64,000 bases of DNA, from assembly GCA_019116245.1 (NCBI GenBank), contig DXCC01000020.1:1-64000 (forward strand), read 5' to 3'. Position numbers and translations under genes: made by a program. The notes beneath the pieces are model-generated. The model made no database searches. It was not told the DNA's origin and worked only from the letters and a program-made list of their open reading frames with translations. The stretch is from Candidatus Tidjanibacter faecipullorum (GTDB lineage Bacteria > Bacteroidota > Bacteroidia > Bacteroidales > Rikenellaceae). Shown in pieces: positions 32,789-40,851 of this stretch (the first letter of the stretch is position 1; every line of letters begins with the position of its first letter).

Positions 32789-33211
32789 GGTCTTATGATT
32801 TTTATGAATTGGTCACTTTGTCACTTGTCGTGCCGCCGGAGCAGACAGCAAGGCATATGAAGAATAATTGCAAATTCCGTACCACTGCCGCCGCTCCGCG
32901 GGCCGACATTCAAAAATAGTCATTCCCGGCCACACCGCCTACGATTCGCCATCGGTAATTCCGATAGCATCATATCCGGAACCTATACCCGCCACGCTCG
33001 GTCCCCAGCTCCCATCGTCCGCTCACACGGCAGTCCATTCACAACCCGTCCTGCAGCCGGTTTGACCCGGAACACCTCACTTTTTCACCCCCGCGAATAG
33101 GAAAATCGGGACGGAATGTCTATCTTTATACAAGGACACCGGAGCGCCCGGCATGCCACGGTCCGCTCCAGCCGCCCGAAACAGGATTGTTTCACGTAAA
33201 ACAATAGTACT
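32789..33211. other. Divergent intergenic region sodB/SDR
   Basis: About 420 bases. It holds one -7-like box for the SDR gene (TATCTTTA, 33121-33128, one mismatch from TAnnTTTG). I found no convincing OxyR-type site, RNA gene or reading frame; the small frames present have random-looking sequence. Confidence 0.5.
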
Positions 33212-33985
33212 ATGGATTTATTCGGATTGAAAGGACAGGTGGCGGTAGTGACCGGCGCCTCCAGCGGATTGGGTGCGGATGCCGCCCGTGCCTATGCGGC
33301 CTACGGAGCCAACGTTGCCTTGCTCGCCCGGCGCAAGGAGCGGCTGGACGCTTTGGCCGAAGAACTCCGCAAAACCGGGGTAGAAGCCCTGCCGATCGCC
33401 TGTGACGTCTCCAAGGAAGAGGAGATCAAACGGGCCGTCGACGAGGTGATCGCCCGCTTCGGCAAGATCGACATCCTGCTCAACAATGCAGGCATCGCCG
33501 TTCCGGGCGGCGTCGAAACGCTGTCGCCGGCCGACTGGGACCGCTCGATGGATGTCAACGTGAAGAGTGTCTTTCTGATGTGCAAATACGTCGTACCCCA
33601 CATGCGGGCACGCCATTACGGAAAAATCGTCAACATCTCCTCGGTCAATGCCACCCTGGCCGACAAGGTGCCGGAACTGTGGCGCCACGCCTACAATGCC
33701 TCCAAGGCAGCCGTCCGGGGATTGACGCTCGGCATGGCGGCCTCGTATGCGGCCGACAACATCACGGTCAACTCGATCGGCCCGGGCCTGTTCGAAAGCG
33801 AAATGACCGAAAACACGCTCTTCAAGCATGAGGCCTTCATGAAGATGTACAATGCGCTGACCCCGGCTTCACGTCCGGGCGCCAAAGGCGAGCTGAACGG
33901 CACGATTCTCTACTTCTCGTCCGCCGCATCGAGCTATGTCACCGGCCAGCACATCATCGTTGACGGCGGCTTCTCGATTGTCTGA
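33212..33985 (+). CDS. SDR family oxidoreductase
   Basis: A 257-residue classical short-chain dehydrogenase. The cofactor motif TGASSGLG lies at residues 14-21, LNNAGIAV follows in the middle, the catalytic Ser is in VNISSVNA, and the Tyr/Lys pair is in HAYNASKAA at about 161-165. The C-terminal SYVTGQHIIVDGGFSIV is typical. The closest well-known group is gluconate 5-dehydrogenase-like and 3-oxoacyl-ACP reductase-like enzymes; the substrate cannot be told. It stands alone before a bidirectional terminator. Confidence 0.88.
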   Translation: MDLFGLKGQVAVVTGASSGLGADAARAYAAYGANVALLARRKERLDALAEELRKTGVEALPIACDVSKEEEIKRAVDEVIARFGKIDILLNNAGIAVPGGVETLSPADWDRSMDVNVKSVFLMCKYVVPHMRARHYGKIVNISSVNATLADKVPELWRHAYNASKAAVRGLTLGMAASYAADNITVNSIGPGLFESEMTENTLFKHEAFMKMYNALTPASRPGAKGELNGTILYFSSAASSYVTGQHIIVDGGFSIV

Positions 33986-34008
33986 CCGAACAGCCCCGCC
34001 AGACACAA

Positions 34009-34039
34009 AAAGCGCCGGTCCCGACGGGACCGGCGCTTT
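34009..34039. terminator. Bidirectional terminator SDR/ribH
   Basis: Fourteen-base perfect stem (34009-34022 with 34026-34039) with a three-base loop, A tract before and T-rich sequence after, between convergent genes. Confidence 0.85.
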
Positions 34040-34074
34040 CGTTTCAGCCGTATCCTGCCCGCGCGGCGAGCGGA

Positions 34075-34599
34075 TCAGTTCACATTCATCGGATCGACCG
34101 TCGTCGCAGCCGAGGAGAGTTCGAATTCGCGCTGCAGATGCACCATCTTCACGACGGCAGCCGCCGCTTCATCGCCCTTGTTGCCCAGCCGGCCGCCGGC
34201 ACGGTCGAGAGCCTGCTGCTGGTCCAGCGTGGTCAGCACGCCGAAGGCAATGGGCATGTTCCACTCGAGCATCACATCCGTAATGCCGCGCGTGGCCCCC
34301 ATGCAGACATAGTCGAAATGAGGCGTCTCGCCCTTGACCACGCAGCCCAGAGCGATCACGCCGTCCACATCGGTGTGCTCGGCAAAGAAACGGGCCCCCA
34401 TCGGCAGTTCGAACGTACCGGGCACATACCGCACGATGATGTTCTCGTCGCTGCACCCGCAATTTTTCAGGGTCCGGATTGCGCCGTTACGCAGCGCAAA
34501 GGTTACCTCGGAATTCCACTCCGACACCACGATGCCGATCTTCATGTCGGCAGCCGAAGGGATGGGACTTTCAAAATGCGAAAGATTCTTGGTGGCCAT
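34075..34599 (-). CDS. ribH: 6,7-dimethyl-8-ribityllumazine synthase
   Basis: A 174-residue subunit of the lumazine synthase capsid, the penultimate step of riboflavin synthesis. Visible motifs are VVSEWNSEVT (ribityl substrate), PGTFELPMGARF, GCVVKGETPHFDYVC and the VLTTLDQQQALDRAGG region with a conserved Arg/Gly stretch. I start at 34599 (MATKNLSHFESP). The other rib genes are elsewhere. It follows the TPR membrane protein on the same strand, but a terminator separates them. Confidence 0.96.
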   Translation of the reverse strand: MATKNLSHFESPIPSAADMKIGIVVSEWNSEVTFALRNGAIRTLKNCGCSDENIIVRYVPGTFELPMGARFFAEHTDVDGVIALGCVVKGETPHFDYVCMGATRGITDVMLEWNMPIAFGVLTTLDQQQALDRAGGRLGNKGDEAAAAVVKMVHLQREFELSSAATTVDPMNVN

Positions 34600-34642
34600 A
34601 CTTCTTTTTCTATGTATCGATGTTGTTGTTCGCCTGTTGTGC

Positions 34643-34660
34643 GGACAGCCGCGGCTGTCC
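34643..34660. repeat. Palindrome upstream of ribH
   Basis: GGACAGCC, GC, GGCTGTCC: an 18-base perfect palindrome 43 bases before the ribH start. It shares GGCTGT/ACAGCC with the terminator next to it. It may be an operator or a second small hairpin. Confidence 0.6.
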
Positions 34661-34669
34661 GGCATCAAA

Positions 34670-34701
34670 AAAAGGCTGTCGCTTGCGCCGCACAGCCTTT
34701 T
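34670..34701 (-). terminator. Terminator of the TPR membrane-protein gene
   Basis: Ten-base stem (34670-34679 with 34692-34701) followed on the minus strand by a run of seven T. Confidence 0.8.
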
Positions 34702-34723
34702 GTCTTTTCTGCGGATAGCGCGC

Positions 34724-35443
34724 CTATTTGCCCTGCTGTCCGAACTCGCCGATCAGTTTGTCGATGTCGCGGGCCTCGAGGCTGCCGGCATACTGGATCT
34801 TGATCCGCTGGCAGATCTTCACGGCCTCCTGGGCATTGCCCTGCGCGGCATAGACGAACGCCAGTTTGCGCAGATAATAGGGCGTCGTCAGCACGTTGTC
34901 GGCCGCCTCCACGGCACGGGAGTACATCTCCTGGGCCTTGGCATATTCGCCGCGGTTCACATGAATGTCGCCCCGCAGACCGAAATTCTGTGCATTGATG
35001 ATGACACCCGGAGCGCCCTTCACGGGTCTGTATTGCTCCAGGCAAGTCATGGCGGCATCCAGATCACCCTGCTTCATGTAGCAGATACCGGCATAGTGAG
35101 CGGCCAGCCGGCCGGTGCGGGTCGAGCCGTAACGCTCCACCACGTCGAGGAAACCGGCGTTGCTGCCGTCGCCTTTGAGCGCGGCTTCGTAATTGTCGGC
35201 TGCGAACTGCTGCTCGGCCACGAACATCATCTCGGCCGCCTTCTCGTTACGCGGCTGGAGAATCAGGTAACGGTAGGCGAAGAAACCGCCGACAATGACC
35301 ACCACCACGAGCAGACCGATCAGAAGCTGCTTGGTATGTTTTTCAAAAAACAGTTCCGTCTTGTCCAGCGCGGTCTCGATCTTCTGCTCGGGATCCACAT
35401 GCTGTTCAGCCTGTTTGTTCTTTGCGTTTGCAGATGCACTCAT
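34724..35443 (-). CDS. Membrane-anchored TPR protein (YfgM-like)
   Basis: A 239-residue protein: a charged cytosolic head of about 38 residues, one transmembrane helix (about 39-60, LLIGLLVVVVIVGGFFAYRY), then TPR-type helices facing the periplasm. This layout resembles YfgM of Enterobacteria, which associates with the Sec translocon and PpiD; the homology is distant, so the role is inference. It is divergent from recF and has a -7 box at 35527-35534. Confidence 0.72.
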   Translation of the reverse strand: MSASANAKNKQAEQHVDPEQKIETALDKTELFFEKHTKQLLIGLLVVVVIVGGFFAYRYLILQPRNEKAAEMMFVAEQQFAADNYEAALKGDGSNAGFLDVVERYGSTRTGRLAAHYAGICYMKQGDLDAAMTCLEQYRPVKGAPGVIINAQNFGLRGDIHVNRGEYAKAQEMYSRAVEAADNVLTTPYYLRKLAFVYAAQGNAQEAVKICQRIKIQYAGSLEARDIDKLIGEFGQQGK

Positions 35444-35526
35444 AAAAATCTATCGTTTTTAGAACCGGACCGTTCGCGACGGCCCCATTTGCGTTATTCT
35501 CGTTTGTACGAAACAATTTCGAGTGA

Positions 35527-35534
35527 CAAAAATA
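35527..35534 (-). promoter_or_regulatory. Candidate -7 box for the YfgM-like gene
   Basis: The minus strand reads TATTTTTG, matching TAnnTTTG, 84 bases before the start. Confidence 0.45.
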
Positions 35535-35602
35535 CACTTTTTTGGCGAACAACCCGCCTACAACGTCAAGATTTTTCAGCGGAAACCGCCCGAGGCGGAA
35601 GG

Positions 35603-35634
35603 TTTCGGAATTCGGAGCGGAATGCGTATCTTTG
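35603..35634 (+). promoter_or_regulatory. recF promoter
   Basis: TTTC at 35603-35606, a 20-base spacer, then TATCTTTG at 35627-35634. The recF start lies 43 bases further on. Confidence 0.55.
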
Positions 35635-35676
35635 GAAGCGGTTTCCGCCGCTATTGCGGAAGCCGTGTGCATCACC

Positions 35677-36780
35677 ATGTATATCCGCAAACTTTCGCTG
35701 CTCAACTTCAAGAACATCGCCCAGGCCGACCTGACCCTGCGCGAGGGCATCAACTGCTTCACGGGACGGAACGGCGCCGGCAAGACCAACGTGATCGACG
35801 CGGTGTGGTACCTCTCCATGTGCAAGAGCGCGCTGACCATGACCGACGGCCAGAGCATCCGCCACGGCGAGGAGTTCTTCCTGCTCAGCGGCGACTACAC
35901 GGCGGACGACGGCCGCCACGAGACGGTCACCTGCTCCTTCCGGCGCGGCAACGGCAAGGTGCTCAAGCGCAACGGCAAGGAGTACGAACGGCTGTCGGAC
36001 CACATCGGCATGATTCCGGCCGTCATCGTGTCGCCGGCGGACAGCTTTCTGGTGAGCGATGCGGCCGACGAGCGGCGCAAGTGGCTGAATGCCTTCATCT
36101 CGCAGCACGACCGCGACTACCTCAACGCCCTGATCCGCTACAACCGCGCGCTGGCCGAGCGCAACCGGCTGCTCAAGCAGCTCCAGTCGCCCCAGCAGGG
36201 CGAACTGCTCGAAGTCTTTGACATGCAGCTGGCCGCCCACGGACGGACCATCCATGCAGCCCGGGCGGCAGCCGTCCGGGAACTGCGCCCCATCGTGGAG
36301 GAGTACTACCGCATCATCTCCGGCGACCGCGAACAGGTGTCGCTCGACTACCGTTCGGAACTGAACGACACCGAACCGGAGGCGCTGCTGGAGGCCTCGC
36401 GCGCCCGCGACATCGCCAATCAGTTCACCACGAGCGGCGTCCACCGCGACGACATGGTGATGAAGATCGGCGGCTATCCGCTGCGCAAATACGGCTCGCA
36501 GGGGCAGCAGAAGTCGTTTCTGATCGCCCTCAAGCTGGCGCAGCACGCCATTCAGACCGAACGGGGAGGCGAACGCCCGATCCTGCTGCTGGACGACCTG
36601 TTCGACAAGCTCGATGCCGGCCGGCTCGAAGCGCTCATCACGCTGGTCAACGACCGCCGGTTCGGCCAGATCGTCATCTCGGACTGCAACCGCACCCGTC
36701 TGACCTCCATTCTGGAAAGCTGTGCGGCCGATTACGCTCACTTTGAAGTCGAAGCAGGCACCATCGTGCCTGAAAAATAA
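35677..36780 (+). CDS. recF: DNA replication and repair protein RecF
   Basis: A 367-residue ABC-type ATPase of the RecFOR pathway, loading RecA at gaps. Walker A GRNGAGKT lies at residues 30-37 after the LSLLNFKNI strand, the ABC signature is YGSQGQQKSFLIALKLA, and Walker B is PILLLDDLFDKLD. I start at 35677 (MYIRKLSLLNF); the frame upstream is open but without family sequence. A DUF721 gene follows after eight bases. Confidence 0.95.
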   Translation: MYIRKLSLLNFKNIAQADLTLREGINCFTGRNGAGKTNVIDAVWYLSMCKSALTMTDGQSIRHGEEFFLLSGDYTADDGRHETVTCSFRRGNGKVLKRNGKEYERLSDHIGMIPAVIVSPADSFLVSDAADERRKWLNAFISQHDRDYLNALIRYNRALAERNRLLKQLQSPQQGELLEVFDMQLAAHGRTIHAARAAAVRELRPIVEEYYRIISGDREQVSLDYRSELNDTEPEALLEASRARDIANQFTTSGVHRDDMVMKIGGYPLRKYGSQGQQKSFLIALKLAQHAIQTERGGERPILLLDDLFDKLDAGRLEALITLVNDRRFGQIVISDCNRTRLTSILESCAADYAHFEVEAGTIVPEK

Positions 36781-36788
36781 CCCTCCCC

Positions 36789-37079
36789 ATGCGAAGAAGT
36801 ACCCCCACCCGAATCGGCGACCTCTGGTCGGGATTCATCGAGTCCAACCCCACCCGCATGCGCCGCTTCTGCGAGGCGCGGATTCCCGAACTGTGGCCGG
36901 AAGTGGCCGGCGCCGCCGCATCGTTCACCACGGCGCTCGACATCCGCAACGGCATGCTCTATGTGTCGATCCGCTCGTCCGTCGTGCGCCACGAACTCTT
37001 CATGCGGCGCGCCGAACTGCAGCAGGAGCTGAACCGGCGGCTGGGCATGAACGTCGTGGCCGGCATCATCGTCAAGTGA
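36789..37079 (+). CDS. DUF721 (DciA-like) protein
   Basis: A 96-residue cytosolic protein of the DUF721 family, which includes the helicase-loading protein DciA. The sequence has the expected helix-strand pattern (ARIPELWPEVAGAAASFTTALDI, LYVSIRSSVVRHELFMRR). It is eight bases behind recF, and both are DNA-metabolism genes, which supports a role around replication; that is inference. Confidence 0.85.
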   Translation: MRRSTPTRIGDLWSGFIESNPTRMRRFCEARIPELWPEVAGAAASFTTALDIRNGMLYVSIRSSVVRHELFMRRAELQQELNRRLGMNVVAGIIVK

Positions 37080-37100
37080 TCGCCCGAGCCCGACATGCCA

Positions 37101-37131
37101 TGCGGCCGGCGGAGTTCATCCGCCGGCCGCA
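37101..37131. terminator. Bidirectional terminator DUF721/CDF
   Basis: Thirteen-base perfect stem (37101-37113 with 37119-37131) with ACGTTTTC after it, between convergent genes. Confidence 0.8.
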
Positions 37132-37157
37132 CGTTTTCTGACACTGCCGTCCCCGCC

Positions 37158-38141
37158 TCAGCAGGTGCCGCAACCGTCGGAGGAGCAGCAGCACTCGGGA
37201 CGTTCAAATTCGAGCGTAGCGTGCGAGATCCCCATCTCGCCCAGCAACTGTTTCACATGCCGCTTCACCTCCTCTTCATCGGCGCCGCGTCCGACCACCA
37301 AATGGGCGGTCAGCGCATTCTCCGTCGTGCTCATGGCCCAGATGTGAATGTGGTGCATGTCGCTTACGCGGGGTTCGTGCTCCAGCACCTCGCTGCGCAC
37401 CTTGTCGGGTTCGGGTACCCCTTCCGGCACGCCGTCCAGCGACAGGCGCACACTGTCCAGCAACAGCCGCATGGTCGAAACCAGGATCACCACGGCAATC
37501 ACGATGCCGATGATCGGGTCAATCAGATACCACCCCGTCAGGCTGATAATCACGCCCGACACGACAACGCCCAGCGACACCAGCGCATCGGCCGCCATGT
37601 GCAGAAAGGCCCCCTTGACATTCAGATCCCGCTTGCGGTCCTTCATGAAGAGCCAGGCCGTGAGAGCATTCACCACGATCCCCACACCGGCCACCCAGGC
37701 GATGGCGCCGCCCTCGACGGGATGGGGATTGCGCAGCTTCTCGATACTCTCCCAGATGATGATGCCGACGGCCACCAGCAGGATGCAGGCATTGAGCAGC
37801 GACACAAGCACCGTGCTCTTCTTGTAACCGTACGTATAGCGCTGGTTGGAAGGCACCTGCGACAGTTTGAAGGCCAGCAGTGCCAGCACCAGGCTGACCA
37901 CGTCGCTCAGGTTGTGGCCCGCATCGGAGATCAGCGACACGGAGCTGAGCCAGATGCCCGCCCCCAGTTCGACGATCACATAAAAGATGTTCAAAAAGAT
38001 ACCCAGCTTGAAAGCTTTGTTGAGATGCTCCATCGAACTGGGCAGGTGATGGTGATGATGGTGGGCATGGTCGTGTCCGTGCACCGCCTCATGCCCTGCG
38101 GAGGTCTCCTCCCTGCAGGCGTGTTCCCGGTTTGTTTCCAT
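37158..38141 (-). CDS. Cation diffusion facilitator transporter, copy 1
   Basis: A 327-residue metal/proton antiporter of the CDF family, normally exporting Zn2+, Co2+ or related ions. A histidine-rich N-terminus (HGHDHAHHHHHH, residues about 21-32) is likely to bind metal. Six transmembrane helices follow, with metal-site motifs HNLSD (helix II) and HMAADA (helix V); the C-terminal domain holds HHIHIWAMSTTENALTAHL. The tail is cysteine-rich (ECCCSSDGCGTC), a possible second metal site. I start at 38141 (METNREHA). It follows its paralogue on the same strand. Confidence 0.9.
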   Translation of the reverse strand: METNREHACREETSAGHEAVHGHDHAHHHHHHLPSSMEHLNKAFKLGIFLNIFYVIVELGAGIWLSSVSLISDAGHNLSDVVSLVLALLAFKLSQVPSNQRYTYGYKKSTVLVSLLNACILLVAVGIIIWESIEKLRNPHPVEGGAIAWVAGVGIVVNALTAWLFMKDRKRDLNVKGAFLHMAADALVSLGVVVSGVIISLTGWYLIDPIIGIVIAVVILVSTMRLLLDSVRLSLDGVPEGVPEPDKVRSEVLEHEPRVSDMHHIHIWAMSTTENALTAHLVVGRGADEEEVKRHVKQLLGEMGISHATLEFERPECCCSSDGCGTC

Positions 38142-38225
38142 CGTTTCGATTTGTTTGCCGTTTCTGCAAAGATGGGAAAAAATGTGCGGACGCACGTTAC
38201 AGAATTTACCGGCAGATTTACAACT

Positions 38226-39149
38226 TTACCCGCGCACCTCCGGTTCGTCGTACCGTACGGCGGCATATTCGCACTCCTCGCCGGGGTGTTCGAACTCCAG
38301 ATTGGCATGGGTGATGTTCAGTTCGGCCAGATGGTGTTTGATCCGGCGCTTCAGATCGGCGCCGACATGCGGCGTACTGACCACGACATGGGCCGTGAAG
38401 GCATTTTCCACGGTGCTCACGGCCCACAGGTGAATGTAGTGTATATCGACCACCTCGGGCTCGCGGGCCATGATCGTCTCGCGCACCGTACGCGGATCCA
38501 GTCCCTCGGGGACGCCGTCAAGCGCCAGCCGCAGACTCTCGGAAATGTGCCGTACGGCCGACACCAGAATGAAGCCCGAGTTGAAGAGGGCGATTACCGG
38601 GTCGAGCACATAGAGATCGGTGAACGAGATGATGACGCCGGCCAGCACGACCCCCAGCGAGACGAGCGTATCCGCCGCCACGTGCAGGAAGACGCCGTCC
38701 ACATTCAGATCGCGTTTCCGGTGACGATAGAACATCCACAGCGTCAACACATTCACGCCAACACCGATCGCGGCGATCCACGCCACGTAACCGCCCTCGA
38801 CCGGGCTGGGATGGATCAGTTTCTCGATACTGCGCATAACCACCGCCCCGATGGCGACGAACAGTACGCAGGCATTGACCAGCGACACGTGGATCGTACT
38901 CTTCTTGTAGCCGAACGTAAACCGTTCGTTCGGCTCCTTGTGCATCAGCCGGAAAGCGACCATCGAGAAGAAGAGCGCAAAGACATCGCTCACGTTGTGC
39001 CACACGTCGGAGAAGAGTGCCACGGAGTTCAGCACGAAGCCGGCGATCAGCTCCGCCACCAGAAAGGCCACATTGATGACGATCCCGACCTTGTAGGCGT
39101 TGTCGAGATAGTTCATCCGTTCAAAAAAGGAGCGTTTCGTCTGCTTCAT
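38226..39149 (-). CDS. Cation diffusion facilitator transporter, copy 2
   Basis: A 307-residue CDF paralogue, transcribed just before copy 1 with an 84-base gap. It keeps the metal-site motifs HNVSD and HVAADT and the C-terminal HYIHLWAVSTVENAFTAHV, but lacks both the histidine-rich head and the cysteine-rich tail of copy 1. The two probably arose by tandem duplication and may differ in metal preference or work as a heterodimer (inference). Confidence 0.88.
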   Translation of the reverse strand: MKQTKRSFFERMNYLDNAYKVGIVINVAFLVAELIAGFVLNSVALFSDVWHNVSDVFALFFSMVAFRLMHKEPNERFTFGYKKSTIHVSLVNACVLFVAIGAVVMRSIEKLIHPSPVEGGYVAWIAAIGVGVNVLTLWMFYRHRKRDLNVDGVFLHVAADTLVSLGVVLAGVIISFTDLYVLDPVIALFNSGFILVSAVRHISESLRLALDGVPEGLDPRTVRETIMAREPEVVDIHYIHLWAVSTVENAFTAHVVVSTPHVGADLKRRIKHHLAELNITHANLEFEHPGEECEYAAVRYDEPEVRG

Positions 39150-39277
39150 CGGTCACGGCAGGAAGGCGGGGATGAAAAACATCAAGGGTCGGATGCGGGC
39201 CGGTCATGCCCCACCCGACCCGTATCGGAACAGGCTGTGCGCGGCCGGTCCACGGTCCGGCCAACGGACAGTCCCGC

Positions 39278-39859
39278 TTAGAACGTCACAACGGGAGCGG
39301 TCTCACTGCCCTCGACGGCCTCGAAGGGCGTGGCACGCTCAAAGCCGAAGAGACCGGCCAGAATGTTGGTCGGGAAGCGGCGGATCCGCGTATTGTAGAC
39401 GCGCACCGCCTCGTTGTAGCGGTTCCGCTCGGTAGCGATGCGGTTCTCCGTTCCCTCGAGCTGGGCCTGCAGTTCCGAGAAGTTCTGGTTAGCCTTCAGA
39501 TCGGGATAGGCCTCCTGAATCATCAGCAGACGTCCCAGCGCGGCGGTCAGTTCACCCTGCGCAGCCTGATACTGCTGCATGGATTCGGCGGTCAGTGCCT
39601 CCGGATCGACCGTCACCTGCGTGGCGCGCGCACGGGCGGCCACCACGCTCTCCAGCGTCTGCGACTCATGCTCGGCATACCCCTTGACCGTATTCACCAG
39701 ATTGGGAATCAGGTCGCTGCGGCGCTGATACTGGTTCTCGACCTGCGCCCAAGCGGTCTTGACGGCCTCGTCCTGTTTGACCAGCGAGTTGTAACCTCTC
39801 GCAAACCATATACCCATCGCCGCCGCTATGGCGATGACTATGATCCATCCTTTTTTCAT
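39278..39859 (-). CDS. LemA family protein
   Basis: A 193-residue protein with one N-terminal membrane helix (about 3-22) and a long antiparallel helical bundle: YNSLVKQDEAVKTAWAQVEN followed by RRSDLIPNLVNTVKGY, the LemA signature. Function of LemA is not established. The gene lies 50 bases downstream of the TPM-domain gene, a pairing common in bacteria. Confidence 0.93.
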   Translation of the reverse strand: MKKGWIIVIAIAAAMGIWFARGYNSLVKQDEAVKTAWAQVENQYQRRSDLIPNLVNTVKGYAEHESQTLESVVAARARATQVTVDPEALTAESMQQYQAAQGELTAALGRLLMIQEAYPDLKANQNFSELQAQLEGTENRIATERNRYNEAVRVYNTRIRRFPTNILAGLFGFERATPFEAVEGSETAPVVTF

Positions 39860-39909
39860 GTGCTCTTTATTTTTAAATAATTTTAAATTCTCGTATTTCT
39901 ACCGGAGAT

Positions 39910-40803
39910 TCAGAAACTGCCGCGGGCACCGCCACCGCCGAAACTGCCGCCACCAAAGCCGCCTCCGCCCCTGCCGAAGCCTCCGCCGCCTCCCATCATA
40001 CCGCCCAGACCGCCGCCGATGATGACGCCGCCGGCTCCGCCCCCATGGGTATTGCGCCGCACGACCGTATGGCCGCAGTTGCGGCACACGTACACGACCT
40101 CCTCGGTACGCGTACTGCCGGTGTCGGAAATCAGCCGCGTGTCGGTCCGCTTCAAGGCCCGCTTGTGACACTTCGGGCACCGTCTGGCGTTATACCAGCC
40201 CAGCCCGATGATCAGCAGCGGCAGGCCAAGGAAAAACAGGAGTTCCAGCCACGCCCCATTTCCGCCCTGACTTTGCGTCAGATCGGCGGGGGTACGCCCC
40301 TGCAACACCTCGCAGATGGCGGTCAGTCCCGCCAACATGCCGGCATCCCAGTCCTGCTGCCGGAAAGCAGGCAGCATATAGCGGTCGATGATCCGCTTGA
40401 GCAGCGCATCGGGCAGGTCACCCTCCAGACCGTAGCCGGTCTGGATCTCGATGGCCCCCTGGTCGATGACCAGCAGTACGCCCAGGCCGTCATCGACATC
40501 CCGGCGTCCCACGCCCCAGCGGGTGACCAGCCGCTGGAGAAAATCGAACGGCTCCGCATCGCCGATGGAGCGAACCGCCACCACGGCCACCTCCGCCCGA
40601 CCGCTCTCCCGCAGGGCATAGAGCATCGTATCGATCCGATAGACGGTCGAAGCCGAGAGCAGTCCGTCGGGATTGCTCACGAAGCGGGTGCGATCCATCA
40701 CCTGCACGTTGGGAATATCCTCCACCCGATAGGCGCGCGGCTCACTCCGCAGCGGGAGCGCCGCCAGGGTCAGCAGAACCAGAAGGGTCAGCAAGCGTTT
40801 CAT
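39910..40803 (-). CDS. TPM domain-containing protein (YgcG-like)
   Basis: A 297-residue protein with a signal peptide (about 1-20), a TPM/DUF477 domain at about 30-150 (LVTRWGVGRRDVDDGLGVLLV, EIQTGYGLEGDLPDALLKRI), a membrane helix near 175-195, a four-cysteine zinc-ribbon-like segment (CPKCHKR...CRNCG) and a tail of about 40 residues that is almost only glycine, phenylalanine and arginine. TPM proteins are linked to envelope and photosystem repair in other organisms. It pairs with LemA. Start at 40803 or 40809. Confidence 0.88.
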   Translation of the reverse strand: MKRLLTLLVLLTLAALPLRSEPRAYRVEDIPNVQVMDRTRFVSNPDGLLSASTVYRIDTMLYALRESGRAEVAVVAVRSIGDAEPFDFLQRLVTRWGVGRRDVDDGLGVLLVIDQGAIEIQTGYGLEGDLPDALLKRIIDRYMLPAFRQQDWDAGMLAGLTAICEVLQGRTPADLTQSQGGNGAWLELLFFLGLPLLIIGLGWYNARRCPKCHKRALKRTDTRLISDTGSTRTEEVVYVCRNCGHTVVRRNTHGGGAGGVIIGGGLGGMMGGGGGFGRGGGGFGGGSFGGGGARGSF

Positions 40804-40851
40804 TCTCATTCCGTTCGTTTCTTATCGCTTTGCAAATGTATCAAAATCCGG

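Noticed and set aside
34600..34723. FMN riboswitch before ribH
   Set aside because: The space is too short and none of the conserved FMN-element sequence is present; only two small hairpins are seen.
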